A stretch of 64,000 bases of DNA from Vibrio chagasii (GTDB lineage: Bacteria > Pseudomonadota > Gammaproteobacteria > Enterobacterales > Vibrionaceae): assembly GCA_041879415.1 (NCBI GenBank), contig CP090851.1:2046001-2110000 (forward strand). Direction: 5' to 3'. Positions 48,385 to 56,735 of this stretch are shown here, in pieces; within the stretch, counting starts at the first letter, position 1; the number at the start of each line of letters is the position of its first letter. Both the position numbers and the translations under genes were made by a program. Under the pieces are notes generated by a model. That model saw only the letters and a program-made list of their open reading frames with translations. It was not told where the DNA came from and made no database searches.

Positions 48385-49446
48385 TTAAAGGAACTCGTCG
48401 GCGCCACCAGACAGCATAATCTCGCCACTGTCTGCCATCTTCCTCGCAATACCCAAAATCTCTTTCTGAGCCGCTTCTACGTCAGAGACTTTCACTGGCG
48501 GCATTGCCTCAATATCGTCTCTCATCATATCGGCAGCACGTTTAGACATGTTCTTGAAGATCTTCTCACGCAGGCCTTCATCAGCACCTTTAAGTGCTTT
48601 CTGTAGAACGTCTTGTGGAACGTCACGTAGCAGTTTCTGAACACCTTGGTCGTCCACTTCAATGAGGTTTTCAAACACAAACATAAGATCTTGAATCTGC
48701 GTTGCCATGTCTTCGTCTTGATCGCGGATTTGATCCATCAAGACACCTTCAACATTGTTGTCCATGTAGTTCATGATCTCTGCCGCTGCCTTCAGGCCGC
48801 CAATTTTGGCAGCTTGAGCGCCAGCTTGACCTGCGAACTGTTTCTCCATGATTTCGTTCAGCTCAGCAAGCGCCGAAGGTTGAACTTCTTCAAGGTTAGC
48901 AATACGCATCATCAGATCTAAACGTACACGTTCAGGGAACTGAGACAGTATCTCAGCAGACTGATCGGCTTCTAGGTAAGACAATACGATAGTTTGAATC
49001 TGCGGGTGCTCGTTAATGATGATACTTGCCACCTGACGAGGATCCATCCACTTAAGAGAATCCAAGCCTTTTGAGCCGGTTCCCAGAAGGATTTGGTCAA
49101 CAAGGTTGTTGGCCTTGTCTTCACCCAGAGCTGCCACAAGTGCATTGCGCATGAAGTCTTCACTGCCCATACCGATGTTGGTGTACTTCTGAATATCATC
49201 TAAGAAAGCACGGTGCACTGCGCCTACTTTCTCCTGAGATAGATCCGTAGCACGCGCCATTGCACTACCCACACGTTGAACCTGCTTAGGTTCTAGGTGG
49301 CGAATAATGCCTGCCGCATCTTCTTCGTTCAAACTTAGCAATAAGATCGCAGCGCGCTCATCGCCTGAGATAGAGCCGATATCCACACTTGAAACATCAA
49401 GCACTTCACCGCCTTCAGCTTGTTGTGGAACAATTTCGTTAGCCAT
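48385..49446 (-). CDS. fliG: flagellar motor switch protein FliG
   Basis: FliG is the C-ring subunit that contacts the stator and creates torque. The 353-residue protein has the armadillo-like domains with the EHPQ segment (IINEHPQIQTIVLSYL) and the C-terminal torque helix containing charged residues (DEGLREKIFKNMSKRA). It overlaps the fliF stop by 8 bases. Confidence 0.95.
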   Translation of the reverse strand: MANEIVPQQAEGGEVLDVSSVDIGSISGDERAAILLLSLNEEDAAGIIRHLEPKQVQRVGSAMARATDLSQEKVGAVHRAFLDDIQKYTNIGMGSEDFMRNALVAALGEDKANNLVDQILLGTGSKGLDSLKWMDPRQVASIIINEHPQIQTIVLSYLEADQSAEILSQFPERVRLDLMMRIANLEEVQPSALAELNEIMEKQFAGQAGAQAAKIGGLKAAAEIMNYMDNNVEGVLMDQIRDQDEDMATQIQDLMFVFENLIEVDDQGVQKLLRDVPQDVLQKALKGADEGLREKIFKNMSKRAADMMRDDIEAMPPVKVSDVEAAQKEILGIARKMADSGEIMLSGGADEFL

Positions 49447-51181
49447 CTGCCATCCAATTCTTAACTACTTGAGCTGCTAGCTCTGGTTCATTCGCTACAA
49501 GTGCACGTACTGCTTTCAGCACGTCTTCATCTTTATGAAGATTCGGTAAGTCGATGCTTGAACCAAATTCAAACAGCTCGCCGCCTTCAATGTCACCGCC
49601 AATTAGGCTGGTCTCGCCATCGGCACCAATTGGCATGCCGTCTGGACCGTACATCTGGTCATCGTTGTCTGCAGCTGGGTTAAGCAGTTTCTTCATTGCT
49701 GGGCGAACAAGAACTAACACCACCACAATAATAACCAACGCGCTCGCAAACCAACGTACCCAATCATTGAAGTTAGGGTGCTCCCAGATAGGCACATCAG
49801 GAACCACATCTGTGATTTGTGGTGCGAACTGCATACTTAATACATTCAATAAGTCACCGCGGCTTTCATCAAAACCAACCGTACCAATCAGTACTTGGCG
49901 AATCGCGTTGATTTCGCTAGCTGGGATTGGCGTGTGCACCACTTCACCCGTATCTGGGTTGATGGATTGACGGTCTTTAATCGCTACCGATACCGTTTGA
50001 CGGTTCACCGTGCCAGTTTGCTTACGCTCATGACTGATAGTGGTGTCTAATTCGAAGTTTCGCGTCGCTTCTTTGTGAACCGAGCCCTGCCCAGTCATGG
50101 CGCCATCTTTCATCTGAGCGACATCTTGAGGGATAGACGCATCTGATGGAGGTTGGTTACTCAGCGCCCCAGGAATACCAGCGACAGTATTGCCGTTATT
50201 GTAATCTTCTAAGGTGTATTCGCTTCGAGTTGCCGGCGTGTTCGGATCAAAACGCTTTCTGGTTTGTTCTACCGCACTAAAGTCGAGCTGAATATCAACC
50301 TGCGCCGTGTAGTTTCCAAAACCAAGGATAGGAATCAAGATAGAGTCAATTTTCTCACGCAGTGCTTGTTCTTGGTTGCGCTCCAACTCGTGCTCTTTAC
50401 GGCGCGCCGAAGACATTGGGTCTTGAGAACCAGAGCTCAGCAGTCGACCATGTTGATCAGTCACGGTAATTCGTGAGGTTTTCATTCCCGGAACAGCACT
50501 CGCGACCATGTCCACAACAGAGTCAATTTCTTGCTGCTTGAGGTTAGTACCGGTTTTGAGGGTCAGGAATACAGAAGCAGAGGCTTCTTGATTGTGACGT
50601 ACAAAAACACTTTGCTTAGGTAGCGCCAATAAAACCTGCGCTTTACGCACCTGTTTCATCTGTTCAATGGCTTTCGCAAGCTGTCTTTCACGGCTTAATT
50701 TCAGGCGTTCTTGCTCTAAACGTTGTGATACACCGAAGCCCATGTCTTGCATGAGGATGTCATCACCTGCGTTTCGCTCTTGGTTCAAACCAGCTCGAAC
50801 CATATTGAGCTTCAGAGAGTTGTACTCACTCGCAGGCACCGAAATAGTATTGCCTTCAAGTGAATATTCGATCTTTTGCTGATCTAAGTAGTCAAGAACT
50901 GGGATCAATTCTTCTGTTTCGTACGCCCCTAATGGACGCATTTCTGGCTCTTTTACCCAGAAAAACAGCATCACAATAAGCGCGACACAGATTGAGATAG
51001 ACAGCACTAAGACAACCTGACGAAGTAAATCGAGGTCACCTACGGCCATATCAAATTTAGATGAACTACGTTCACCTAGATCGGGGTTTTGCCCTTCTCC
51101 GTCCAGCTCAGCACCCGCAATGAGTGCGTGGTCGTTACCATCGCTCACGGTTAAATCTGTTGTTTGACTATTATCTGCCAC
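49439..51181 (-). CDS. fliF: flagellar MS-ring protein FliF
   Basis: FliF forms the membrane and collar ring on which the motor is built. The 580-residue protein has two spans (about 52-73 and 455-475) bounding a periplasmic ring-building region with RISVPASEYNSLKLNM-like and KAIEQMKQVRKAQVLLALPK segments. A C-terminal tail (LPNLHKDEDVLKAVRALVANEPELAAQ, cited in part) binds FliG. It starts 16 bases after fliE. Confidence 0.95.
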   Translation of the reverse strand: MADNSQTTDLTVSDGNDHALIAGAELDGEGQNPDLGERSSSKFDMAVGDLDLLRQVVLVLSISICVALIVMLFFWVKEPEMRPLGAYETEELIPVLDYLDQQKIEYSLEGNTISVPASEYNSLKLNMVRAGLNQERNAGDDILMQDMGFGVSQRLEQERLKLSRERQLAKAIEQMKQVRKAQVLLALPKQSVFVRHNQEASASVFLTLKTGTNLKQQEIDSVVDMVASAVPGMKTSRITVTDQHGRLLSSGSQDPMSSARRKEHELERNQEQALREKIDSILIPILGFGNYTAQVDIQLDFSAVEQTRKRFDPNTPATRSEYTLEDYNNGNTVAGIPGALSNQPPSDASIPQDVAQMKDGAMTGQGSVHKEATRNFELDTTISHERKQTGTVNRQTVSVAIKDRQSINPDTGEVVHTPIPASEINAIRQVLIGTVGFDESRGDLLNVLSMQFAPQITDVVPDVPIWEHPNFNDWVRWFASALVIIVVVLVLVRPAMKKLLNPAADNDDQMYGPDGMPIGADGETSLIGGDIEGGELFEFGSSIDLPNLHKDEDVLKAVRALVANEPELAAQVVKNWMADG

Positions 51182-51197
51182 TACTTAACTACCCAAC

Positions 51198-51509
51198 TTA
51201 TACCGGCATATTCATCAGCTCTTTATACGACTCAACCAACTTATTTCTAATTTGGATTGTCGCTTCAAAGGCCACACTAGATTTATTACGAGCAATCATC
51301 ACATCAGACAGCGACACACTTTGGTCACCGCTATCAAAACGAGTTTGTAGATCCCCTGAAGTCTTTTGCAATGAGTTCACATTGTTGATGGCTTGCGTCA
51401 GCATGTTGCCGAAGTCTGCACCGACCGTTTGTCCTGTCGCAGCAGGACGCGCGCTCGCAGCTTCAACCATCATTGCCTGCATTTCGCCTTGTAAACCATC
51501 TATTCTCAT
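51198..51509 (-). CDS. fliE: flagellar hook-basal body protein FliE
   Basis: FliE joins the MS ring to the rod and is the first exported rod component. The 103-residue protein ends with the typical ARNKSSVAFEATIQIRNKLV and YKELMNMPV. It opens the fliEFG unit and has a strong sigma-54 promoter 55-71 bases upstream. Confidence 0.95.
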   Translation of the reverse strand: MRIDGLQGEMQAMMVEAASARPAATGQTVGADFGNMLTQAINNVNSLQKTSGDLQTRFDSGDQSVSLSDVMIARNKSSVAFEATIQIRNKLVESYKELMNMPV

Positions 51510-51564
51510 TTACTACCTCAAGGAGTCAAAATTATGACTATCTATTTTGCTGTATTATTGACAG

Positions 51565-51580
51565 AGCAATTAGCGTGCCA
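51565..51580 (-). promoter_or_regulatory. sigma-54 promoter upstream of fliE
   Basis: On the minus strand TGGCACG-CTAA-TTGCT matches the sigma-54 consensus at every fixed position. It lies in the 133-base gap between flrC and fliE, the expected place for FlrA- or FlrC-dependent control. Confidence 0.92.
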
Positions 51581-51642
51581 TACCTAAAAACGACTAGATA
51601 TCGTATTACACTAGTCAGAAAGCTGACACTACTAATCTGTGC

Positions 51643-53052
51643 TTAGTTTGGGATATCTATTCCAGCATCGCGCATTTTTGCTAACTTATAGCGCAATGTG
51701 CGAGGGCTAATACCGAGTTTCTCAGCCATATCTTTACGTCGGCCATTACATGCAATCAAAGTTTCGAGGATGATCGCATACTCTTGATCTCTAAGCTCAT
51801 TCCCCAGCCCTTCACTGCTTGAAGCGATTTTATTGATCGAGTTTGCTTCTGCAATAGGCTTGATATCTGGCGTTGCCACGTCACTACCTTCAACAATCTG
51901 TTGTAGGCCACTGGCGTCTTGCCAATCTACCCCTTCAAGTAGGATATGCTCACCAGAAATTTTTTCTTCTTCGCTTAGAATCAGCGCACGCTGCACGACA
52001 TTATCAAGCTCACGGACATTGCCCGGCCACGGATAATTGACGAGTTTGCTGATCGCTTGAGCTGACATAACCGGAACTGGCATGCCCAGTTTGGTACAGT
52101 GGCGCTCAACCAAGTGCTTCGCCAAAGGCTCAATATCACCTTTACGCTCACACAGTGGGGGCCAAGAAATTGGGAAAACGTTCAGACGGTAGTATAAGTC
52201 TTCACGGAAATTACCTTCAGACACATACTGCTTGAGGTCTCGGTTACTGGTCGCGAGTACACGAACATCGAGTTTAATGCTCTTACGGCTACCTAAGCGT
52301 TCCACTTCACGCTCTTGCAATACACGCAATAGCTTAGCTTGCAGGCCAAGGTCCATTTCACTGATTTCATCCAGTAAAATAGTACCGCCCTGAGCTTGTT
52401 CAAACTTACCTGGACACGCTTGAATAGCGCCAGTAAATGCACCTTTTTCATAACCAAACAGAGTCGCTTCCAACATATTGTCAGGAATTGCCGCACAGTT
52501 AATCGCGACGAACGGGCCATCTTTACGGTTAGAGGCATTATGGATATAGCGTGACATCACCTCTTTACCTGAACCACTTGGGCCAAGAACCATAACATTG
52601 GCGTCCGTTTTGGCAACTTTATCAGCCAGCATCATCAGCTTGATACTTTTCTCATCGGCAACGATGGCATCACCATTGTCGTCTGACTTAACGGGAGCGT
52701 AACGGCTCACCATGTTTAGCAGTACTTCCGGCGCAAATGGCTTTGCCATGTAATCGATAGCGCCTTCTTTCATTGCAGCAACGGCGTCTTCGATATTTGC
52801 GTAAGCTGTCATCAACAATACAGGGAGATTCGGCCAATGCTGCTTGATATTTCTTAACAGTGCTAAGCCGCCCATGCCTGCCATCTGAACATCAGAGACA
52901 ACGATATCAACGGAGTTCGATTTTAGTTTGACTAGAGCATCTTCTGCGCAATCTGCTTCTAGCCATTCATAGCCAGCAAGCGCGAGTGTATCGACAAGGG
53001 CCTCGCGTAGACCTTCATCATCTTCGACGATTAACACTTTGCTTTGAGCCAT
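51643..53052 (-). CDS. flrC: sigma-54-dependent flagellar response regulator FlrC
   Basis: FlrC is the two-component partner of FlrB and activates sigma-54 promoters of later flagellar genes. The 469-residue protein has a receiver domain with Asp54 (VVSDVQMAGMGG) and an AAA+ domain with Walker A LGPSGSGKEV and the sigma-54 contact loop GAFTGA. A C-terminal Fis-type helix-turn-helix (RRKDMAEKLGISPRTLRYK) follows. It lies 33 bases after flrB. Confidence 0.95.
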   Translation of the reverse strand: MAQSKVLIVEDDEGLREALVDTLALAGYEWLEADCAEDALVKLKSNSVDIVVSDVQMAGMGGLALLRNIKQHWPNLPVLLMTAYANIEDAVAAMKEGAIDYMAKPFAPEVLLNMVSRYAPVKSDDNGDAIVADEKSIKLMMLADKVAKTDANVMVLGPSGSGKEVMSRYIHNASNRKDGPFVAINCAAIPDNMLEATLFGYEKGAFTGAIQACPGKFEQAQGGTILLDEISEMDLGLQAKLLRVLQEREVERLGSRKSIKLDVRVLATSNRDLKQYVSEGNFREDLYYRLNVFPISWPPLCERKGDIEPLAKHLVERHCTKLGMPVPVMSAQAISKLVNYPWPGNVRELDNVVQRALILSEEEKISGEHILLEGVDWQDASGLQQIVEGSDVATPDIKPIAEANSINKIASSSEGLGNELRDQEYAIILETLIACNGRRKDMAEKLGISPRTLRYKLAKMRDAGIDIPN

Positions 53053-53085
53053 AGGATTCTCCAGTGTAAATTCAGTTAAAACTTA

Positions 53086-54126
53086 TTAATCTTCAGTAGA
53101 AGCGCTTCTTTCTAGCGGCAAACACATAGTAAAGCATGCGCCGTCGCCCTCTTCTGATATCAATTCCAATCGGCCTTCATGTGCTCGACATACCATTTGT
53201 ACAACCGCCAAGCCTAAGCCTGTGCCTTGTGAGCGGGTGGTAAAGAATGGTTCCATAATTTTACCTTGAAGCTCTTTTGGTACGCCGGGACCACTGTCTT
53301 GTACTGATATCTTAAGCTCGCCGTTTACCGGCCTAAAAAACACATCTATCTGTGATTCTTTGCCAGCAATTTGAACCGCATTCAAAACCAGATTACTTAA
53401 AGCGGAGGCAATCGCGTTGGCATTACCGAACATTTGAGTCTGTTCGCCTTCCACTTCTTGGCAGTAATCAATTTGGTTCGATTTCAACGCCGCTTCTACC
53501 ATTGGCTGAAATTCTGTTATCAATTCAGCCACTGTAAAAGGTTTCACCACCTTGTTATCGCCGCCCTTAGCAAACAACAACATGTCATTGACTTGCTTCT
53601 CTAAGTCATGAAGTCTATCCATAAGCTTAGATTGAAAACGTGTCTTTGTTGCCGGTGGTAGATTCGGTGCGGCAAGGTTTGACGCATACAACATCGCACT
53701 AGAAAGCGGTGTACGAACCTGATGAGCAAGTGACGCCACCATTCTGCCTAATGACGACAAACGCTGAAGATCACTAACCCGTGATTGCAGCAAACGCGTC
53801 TCGGTCAGATCGGTAATCAAAATCAGCTGACCTGTGGTAGACGCAGAAATCGCCAAACGTACCTTTCGACCGTTCTTTAATGAAATCTCATGGCCATCAT
53901 CGTCCTTTGGATCAAAAGCACTTTGGATAACAGAAAACCACTTCTCTCCAACTAACTCAACGCCAAGAATGCGGTGCGCTTCAGGGTTTGCTTCTCTCAC
54001 TTCACCATGGGTATCTAACAAGATGACACCAGCTGGCATAACATCGAGCACTTGCTTGTAACGCTCGACTTGTTGTTCAACAGAATCTAGGTGTGATTGG
54101 TTTTCTGGTTCGTTAGATACGTGCAT
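53086..54126 (-). CDS. flrB: flagellar sensor histidine kinase FlrB
   Basis: FlrB phosphorylates FlrC. The 346-residue protein has no membrane span. A PAS-like domain (about 20-115) is followed by the phospho-acceptor His in SLAHQVRTPLSSAML and an ATPase domain with NAVQIA (N box), DSGPGVPKEL and GTGLGLAVV. The ATG at 54126 is chosen over a TTG at 54144. No clear sigma-54 promoter was found in the 182-base gap upstream, only a strong hairpin. Confidence 0.94.
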   Translation of the reverse strand: MHVSNEPENQSHLDSVEQQVERYKQVLDVMPAGVILLDTHGEVREANPEAHRILGVELVGEKWFSVIQSAFDPKDDDGHEISLKNGRKVRLAISASTTGQLILITDLTETRLLQSRVSDLQRLSSLGRMVASLAHQVRTPLSSAMLYASNLAAPNLPPATKTRFQSKLMDRLHDLEKQVNDMLLFAKGGDNKVVKPFTVAELITEFQPMVEAALKSNQIDYCQEVEGEQTQMFGNANAIASALSNLVLNAVQIAGKESQIDVFFRPVNGELKISVQDSGPGVPKELQGKIMEPFFTTRSQGTGLGLAVVQMVCRAHEGRLELISEEGDGACFTMCLPLERSASTED

Positions 54127-54154
54127 GTCAAAAATTTGCCTCAAATACTAAAAC

Positions 54155-54183
54155 AGCCTGACACGCACAAAACGAGTCAGGCT
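54155..54183 (-). terminator. hairpin between flrA and flrB
   Basis: An 8-bp perfect stem AGCCTGAC / GTCAGGCT with a 13-base loop is followed by GTTTT on the minus strand. It lies 126 bases after the flrA stop and 29 bases before the flrB ATG, so it may end flrA transcripts or attenuate read-through into flrBC. Confidence 0.65.
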
Positions 54184-54308
54184 ATTTGCTATATTTATCA
54201 CATAGTTAAGCAAGCAACAACTCGACTATGGTTTATCTTATCGCTTAGCTAAAGTGAACGATTAGCTAAAAATTTCGTGTTTGTTTTTCGTTTTCGAAAA
54301 GCAGAACA

Positions 54309-55775
54309 CTAACGCTGCAGATTGTATTTACGCATTTTCTCAACCAGAGTGGTTCTGCGCATACCTAACATGTCTGCCGCTCGAGCAACAATACCACCCT
54401 GCGCCTCCAAGGCTTGATTGATCATATTCACTTCCATATCAGCGAGTAGCTCTTTCAGGTTCACACCTTCTGGTGGTAGTTCCTGAGGTGCATTCGCGTT
54501 GTCAGTCATATCATCTTGCTGATCGAAACTGAAATCTTCCGAGAATAGATCGGCTAACGCGTCACGCTCTTGCTCTTCCTCAGACACAAAGCTATTAAAC
54601 TCTGGTTGGAATTCAGGGATATCACTGTATCGATACTTAGTTGGCAGGTGGTTTACATCCACTAGGCTATTCGGATAGAGAATAACCATGCGCTCCACTA
54701 AATTCGCCAATTCACGTACGTTACCTGGCCAGTCGTGCTCCATCAAAGAGTTAATCGCGCGAGGCGTAAAGCAGATAGGCAGACTACCTTCCGCTTCCAT
54801 TCTCGTCATAAGCTCCTGAAGAAGAAGAGGAATATCTTCTTTACGCTCTTGTAAGGCCGGCATTTCAATCGGGAACACATTCAAGCGGTAATAAAGATCT
54901 TCACGGAATGAATCATCGTCGATCATATCTTCAAGGTTACGGTGTGTAGCCGCAATCACGCGAACGTTAGCCTGAATAGTGCAATTGCCACCTACGCGTT
55001 CAAAGCATCGCTCTTGTAGTACACGCAACAGCTTAACTTGCATAGCCATTGGCATGTCGCCAATTTCATCAAGAAATAGCGTGCCACCTTCAGCTAACTC
55101 AAAGCGTCCTTTACGTGCGGTAATCGCGCCAGTAAATGCGCCCTTCTCATGACCGAAAAGCTCACTTTCCAATAAGTCTGGCGGGATTGCACCACAGTTA
55201 ACTGGCACAAACGGACCAGAGCGGCGCTTTGAATGGTAATGAATGTTACGTGCAACCACCTCTTTGCCGGTACCGGATTCACCAAGAATCAGTACATTCG
55301 CTTCAGTAGAGGAGACTTGTTCAATTAGGTGACGAACTTCTTGAATACCAGCACTTTGACCCACTAGGCTACGAAACAGTGTGTTCTTGCGTGCAGAAGA
55401 GACTACTTGAACCCCTTTGCGACCTAGGAAATCTTTACAATGTCTTAATGCGTCACTTAACTGAGGGTAGTTTAGGGGCAGCTCGAGTTCACCAACAAAA
55501 TTGGTGAGCTCATCAACAGGATGGTTGTTTTTGCCAATCACAAGTAGAGGGATGTGATTCGCGTGAACAAGCTTGTCATTCAGTAATGCGTTGAAGCCTT
55601 TACCTTTTATTGAACCGATAATGCAACCAGCCCACTGTAGTGACCAGTCGACTTTGCGCGCTTGTTCAGAGCTGATAACTTCGCAGCTCTCTCCTACAAA
55701 CTCTAATATTGTGCTTAAATTGTGACGATCTTGAGCGTTATCGTCGACGACAAGCAGTTTTGCCAAACCTTGCAT
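54309..55775 (-). CDS. flrA: flagellar master activator FlrA
   Basis: FlrA (FleQ/FlaK type) is the top regulator of the polar flagellar cascade and works with sigma-54; c-di-GMP is known to inhibit it in V. cholerae. The 488-residue protein has a FleQ-type N-terminal domain that resembles a receiver but lacks a clear phospho-acceptor Asp. An AAA+ domain follows with [15 protein letters not shown] and GAFTGA, then a C-terminal helix-turn-helix ([19 protein letters not shown]). It is separated on both sides by hairpins, which suggests its own transcript. Confidence 0.95.
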   Translation of the reverse strand: MQGLAKLLVVDDNAQDRHNLSTILEFVGESCEVISSEQARKVDWSLQWAGCIIGSIKGKGFNALLNDKLVHANHIPLLVIGKNNHPVDELTNFVGELELPLNYPQLSDALRHCKDFLGRKGVQVVSSARKNTLFRSLVGQSAGIQEVRHLIEQVSSTEANVLILGESGTGKEVVARNIHYHSKRRSGPFVPVNCGAIPPDLLESELFGHEKGAFTGAITARKGRFELAEGGTLFLDEIGDMPMAMQVKLLRVLQERCFERVGGNCTIQANVRVIAATHRNLEDMIDDDSFREDLYYRLNVFPIEMPALQERKEDIPLLLQELMTRMEAEGSLPICFTPRAINSLMEHDWPGNVRELANLVERMVILYPNSLVDVNHLPTKYRYSDIPEFQPEFNSFVSEEEQERDALADLFSEDFSFDQQDDMTDNANAPQELPPEGVNLKELLADMEVNMINQALEAQGGIVARAADMLGMRRTTLVEKMRKYNLQR

Positions 55776-55898
55776 AAGTAGGAATTATTGCCTTTATTTT
55801 GGTGCGATGCGGAAAAACGGTGAGCAACGTAATCCATAAAATTTAGAATTCTATCTGTGATTATGGTTCACGAGGACAAATTTATGAAATCAGCAACG

Positions 55899-55926
55899 AA
55901 AAAAGCCATTAGGCTATCTAATGGCT
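55899..55926 (-). terminator. terminator after fliS
   Basis: The 9-bp perfect stem AGCCATTAG / CTAATGGCT with a 5-base loop is followed by T residues on the minus strand, about 80 bases after the fliS stop. It closes the flaG-fliD-flaI-fliS unit. Confidence 0.9.
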
Positions 55927-56003
55927 TCTATTTTATTTGATTAAAAAAATAAGGCAACCAACCAATTAGCGGATCTAAGGTTGGCAAAAACAGCAATTTT
56001 TCT

Positions 56004-56414
56004 TTAAATACCGACTTCAGCAGACGTCAAGTTGTGATATTCATTCGGAATTTGGTCCCAAGCGCTCTTAATTTCGCGAATAATATCGATAACATCATCA
56101 ATAGGCTGAGGGTCATTTTTGTGATTTGCCGCAGAAATTTGCGTGATCATGAACTCATAAAGTTGATCTAGGTTTTTGGCAATATCACCACCATCGTCCA
56201 TAGAAAGGCAGCTACGTAGGCTAATAATGATATCTAGAGCCTTGCCAAGACGCTCACCTTTCACAGGGATATTGCCCGCTTGCATTGCCGCTTTACCTTG
56301 GATCAAACGCTCAATCGCGCCCGCCATCAGCATTTGCACAATCTTATGCGGTGAGGCAGCCGTTAACTGACTATCCACTGATACCTTTTTATATGCCTGT
56401 AAAGAACCGCGCAT
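56004..56414 (-). CDS. fliS: flagellin export chaperone FliS
   Basis: FliS binds flagellin in the cytoplasm and prevents early polymerization. The 136-residue helical protein has the family N-terminus MRGSLQAYKKVSVDSQLTAA and the segment SPHKIVQMLMAGAIERL. It follows flaI by 12 bases. Confidence 0.94.
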   Translation of the reverse strand: MRGSLQAYKKVSVDSQLTAASPHKIVQMLMAGAIERLIQGKAAMQAGNIPVKGERLGKALDIIISLRSCLSMDDGGDIAKNLDQLYEFMITQISAANHKNDPQPIDDVIDIIREIKSAWDQIPNEYHNLTSAEVGI

Positions 56415-56426
56415 AGTAAACCTCTT

Positions 56427-56732
56427 CTATAAAAACTTTTTGTATTGTTGAACTGACTTGGCACCGTGTCGGTACTTGTGCAGGTTTTTCCCTACCCGAC
56501 CAGTTTCAGACTGCATCAATTCGACTAATTTTCTTGTTCTCGAAATGGCTTCAAACCACTCCGAACTTTGCTTAACGTCAGGGTGTGAATCGATGAATTG
56601 AAGCACGTTTTGCAATAACTGTTCTCTGTTATCGACAAGCGTCGCTATTTCTTCAGCATTAATTTCACTAAATTCGAGCTTAGAGATAATTAATTGATCT
56701 AGTTCACAAAGCTCTCGAAGCTGACTGGTCAT
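56427..56732 (-). CDS. flaI: FlaI, small flagellar protein (FliT-like position)
   Basis: This 101-residue, mostly helical protein lies between fliD and fliS, where vibrios have flaI. By size, helical content and place it resembles FliT, the chaperone for the FliD cap, but sequence similarity is too low to assert that. Its ATG lies 3 bases after the fliD stop, so translation is coupled. Confidence 0.8.
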   Translation of the reverse strand: MTSQLRELCELDQLIISKLEFSEINAEEIATLVDNREQLLQNVLQFIDSHPDVKQSSEWFEAISRTRKLVELMQSETGRVGKNLHKYRHGAKSVQQYKKFL

Positions 56733-56735
56733 CTA

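Noticed and set aside
54127..54308. Search for a sigma-54 promoter of flrBC in the flrA-flrB gap
   Set aside because: No sequence has both GG and GC elements at 12-base spacing with acceptable flanks; the best match failed at more than three consensus positions.
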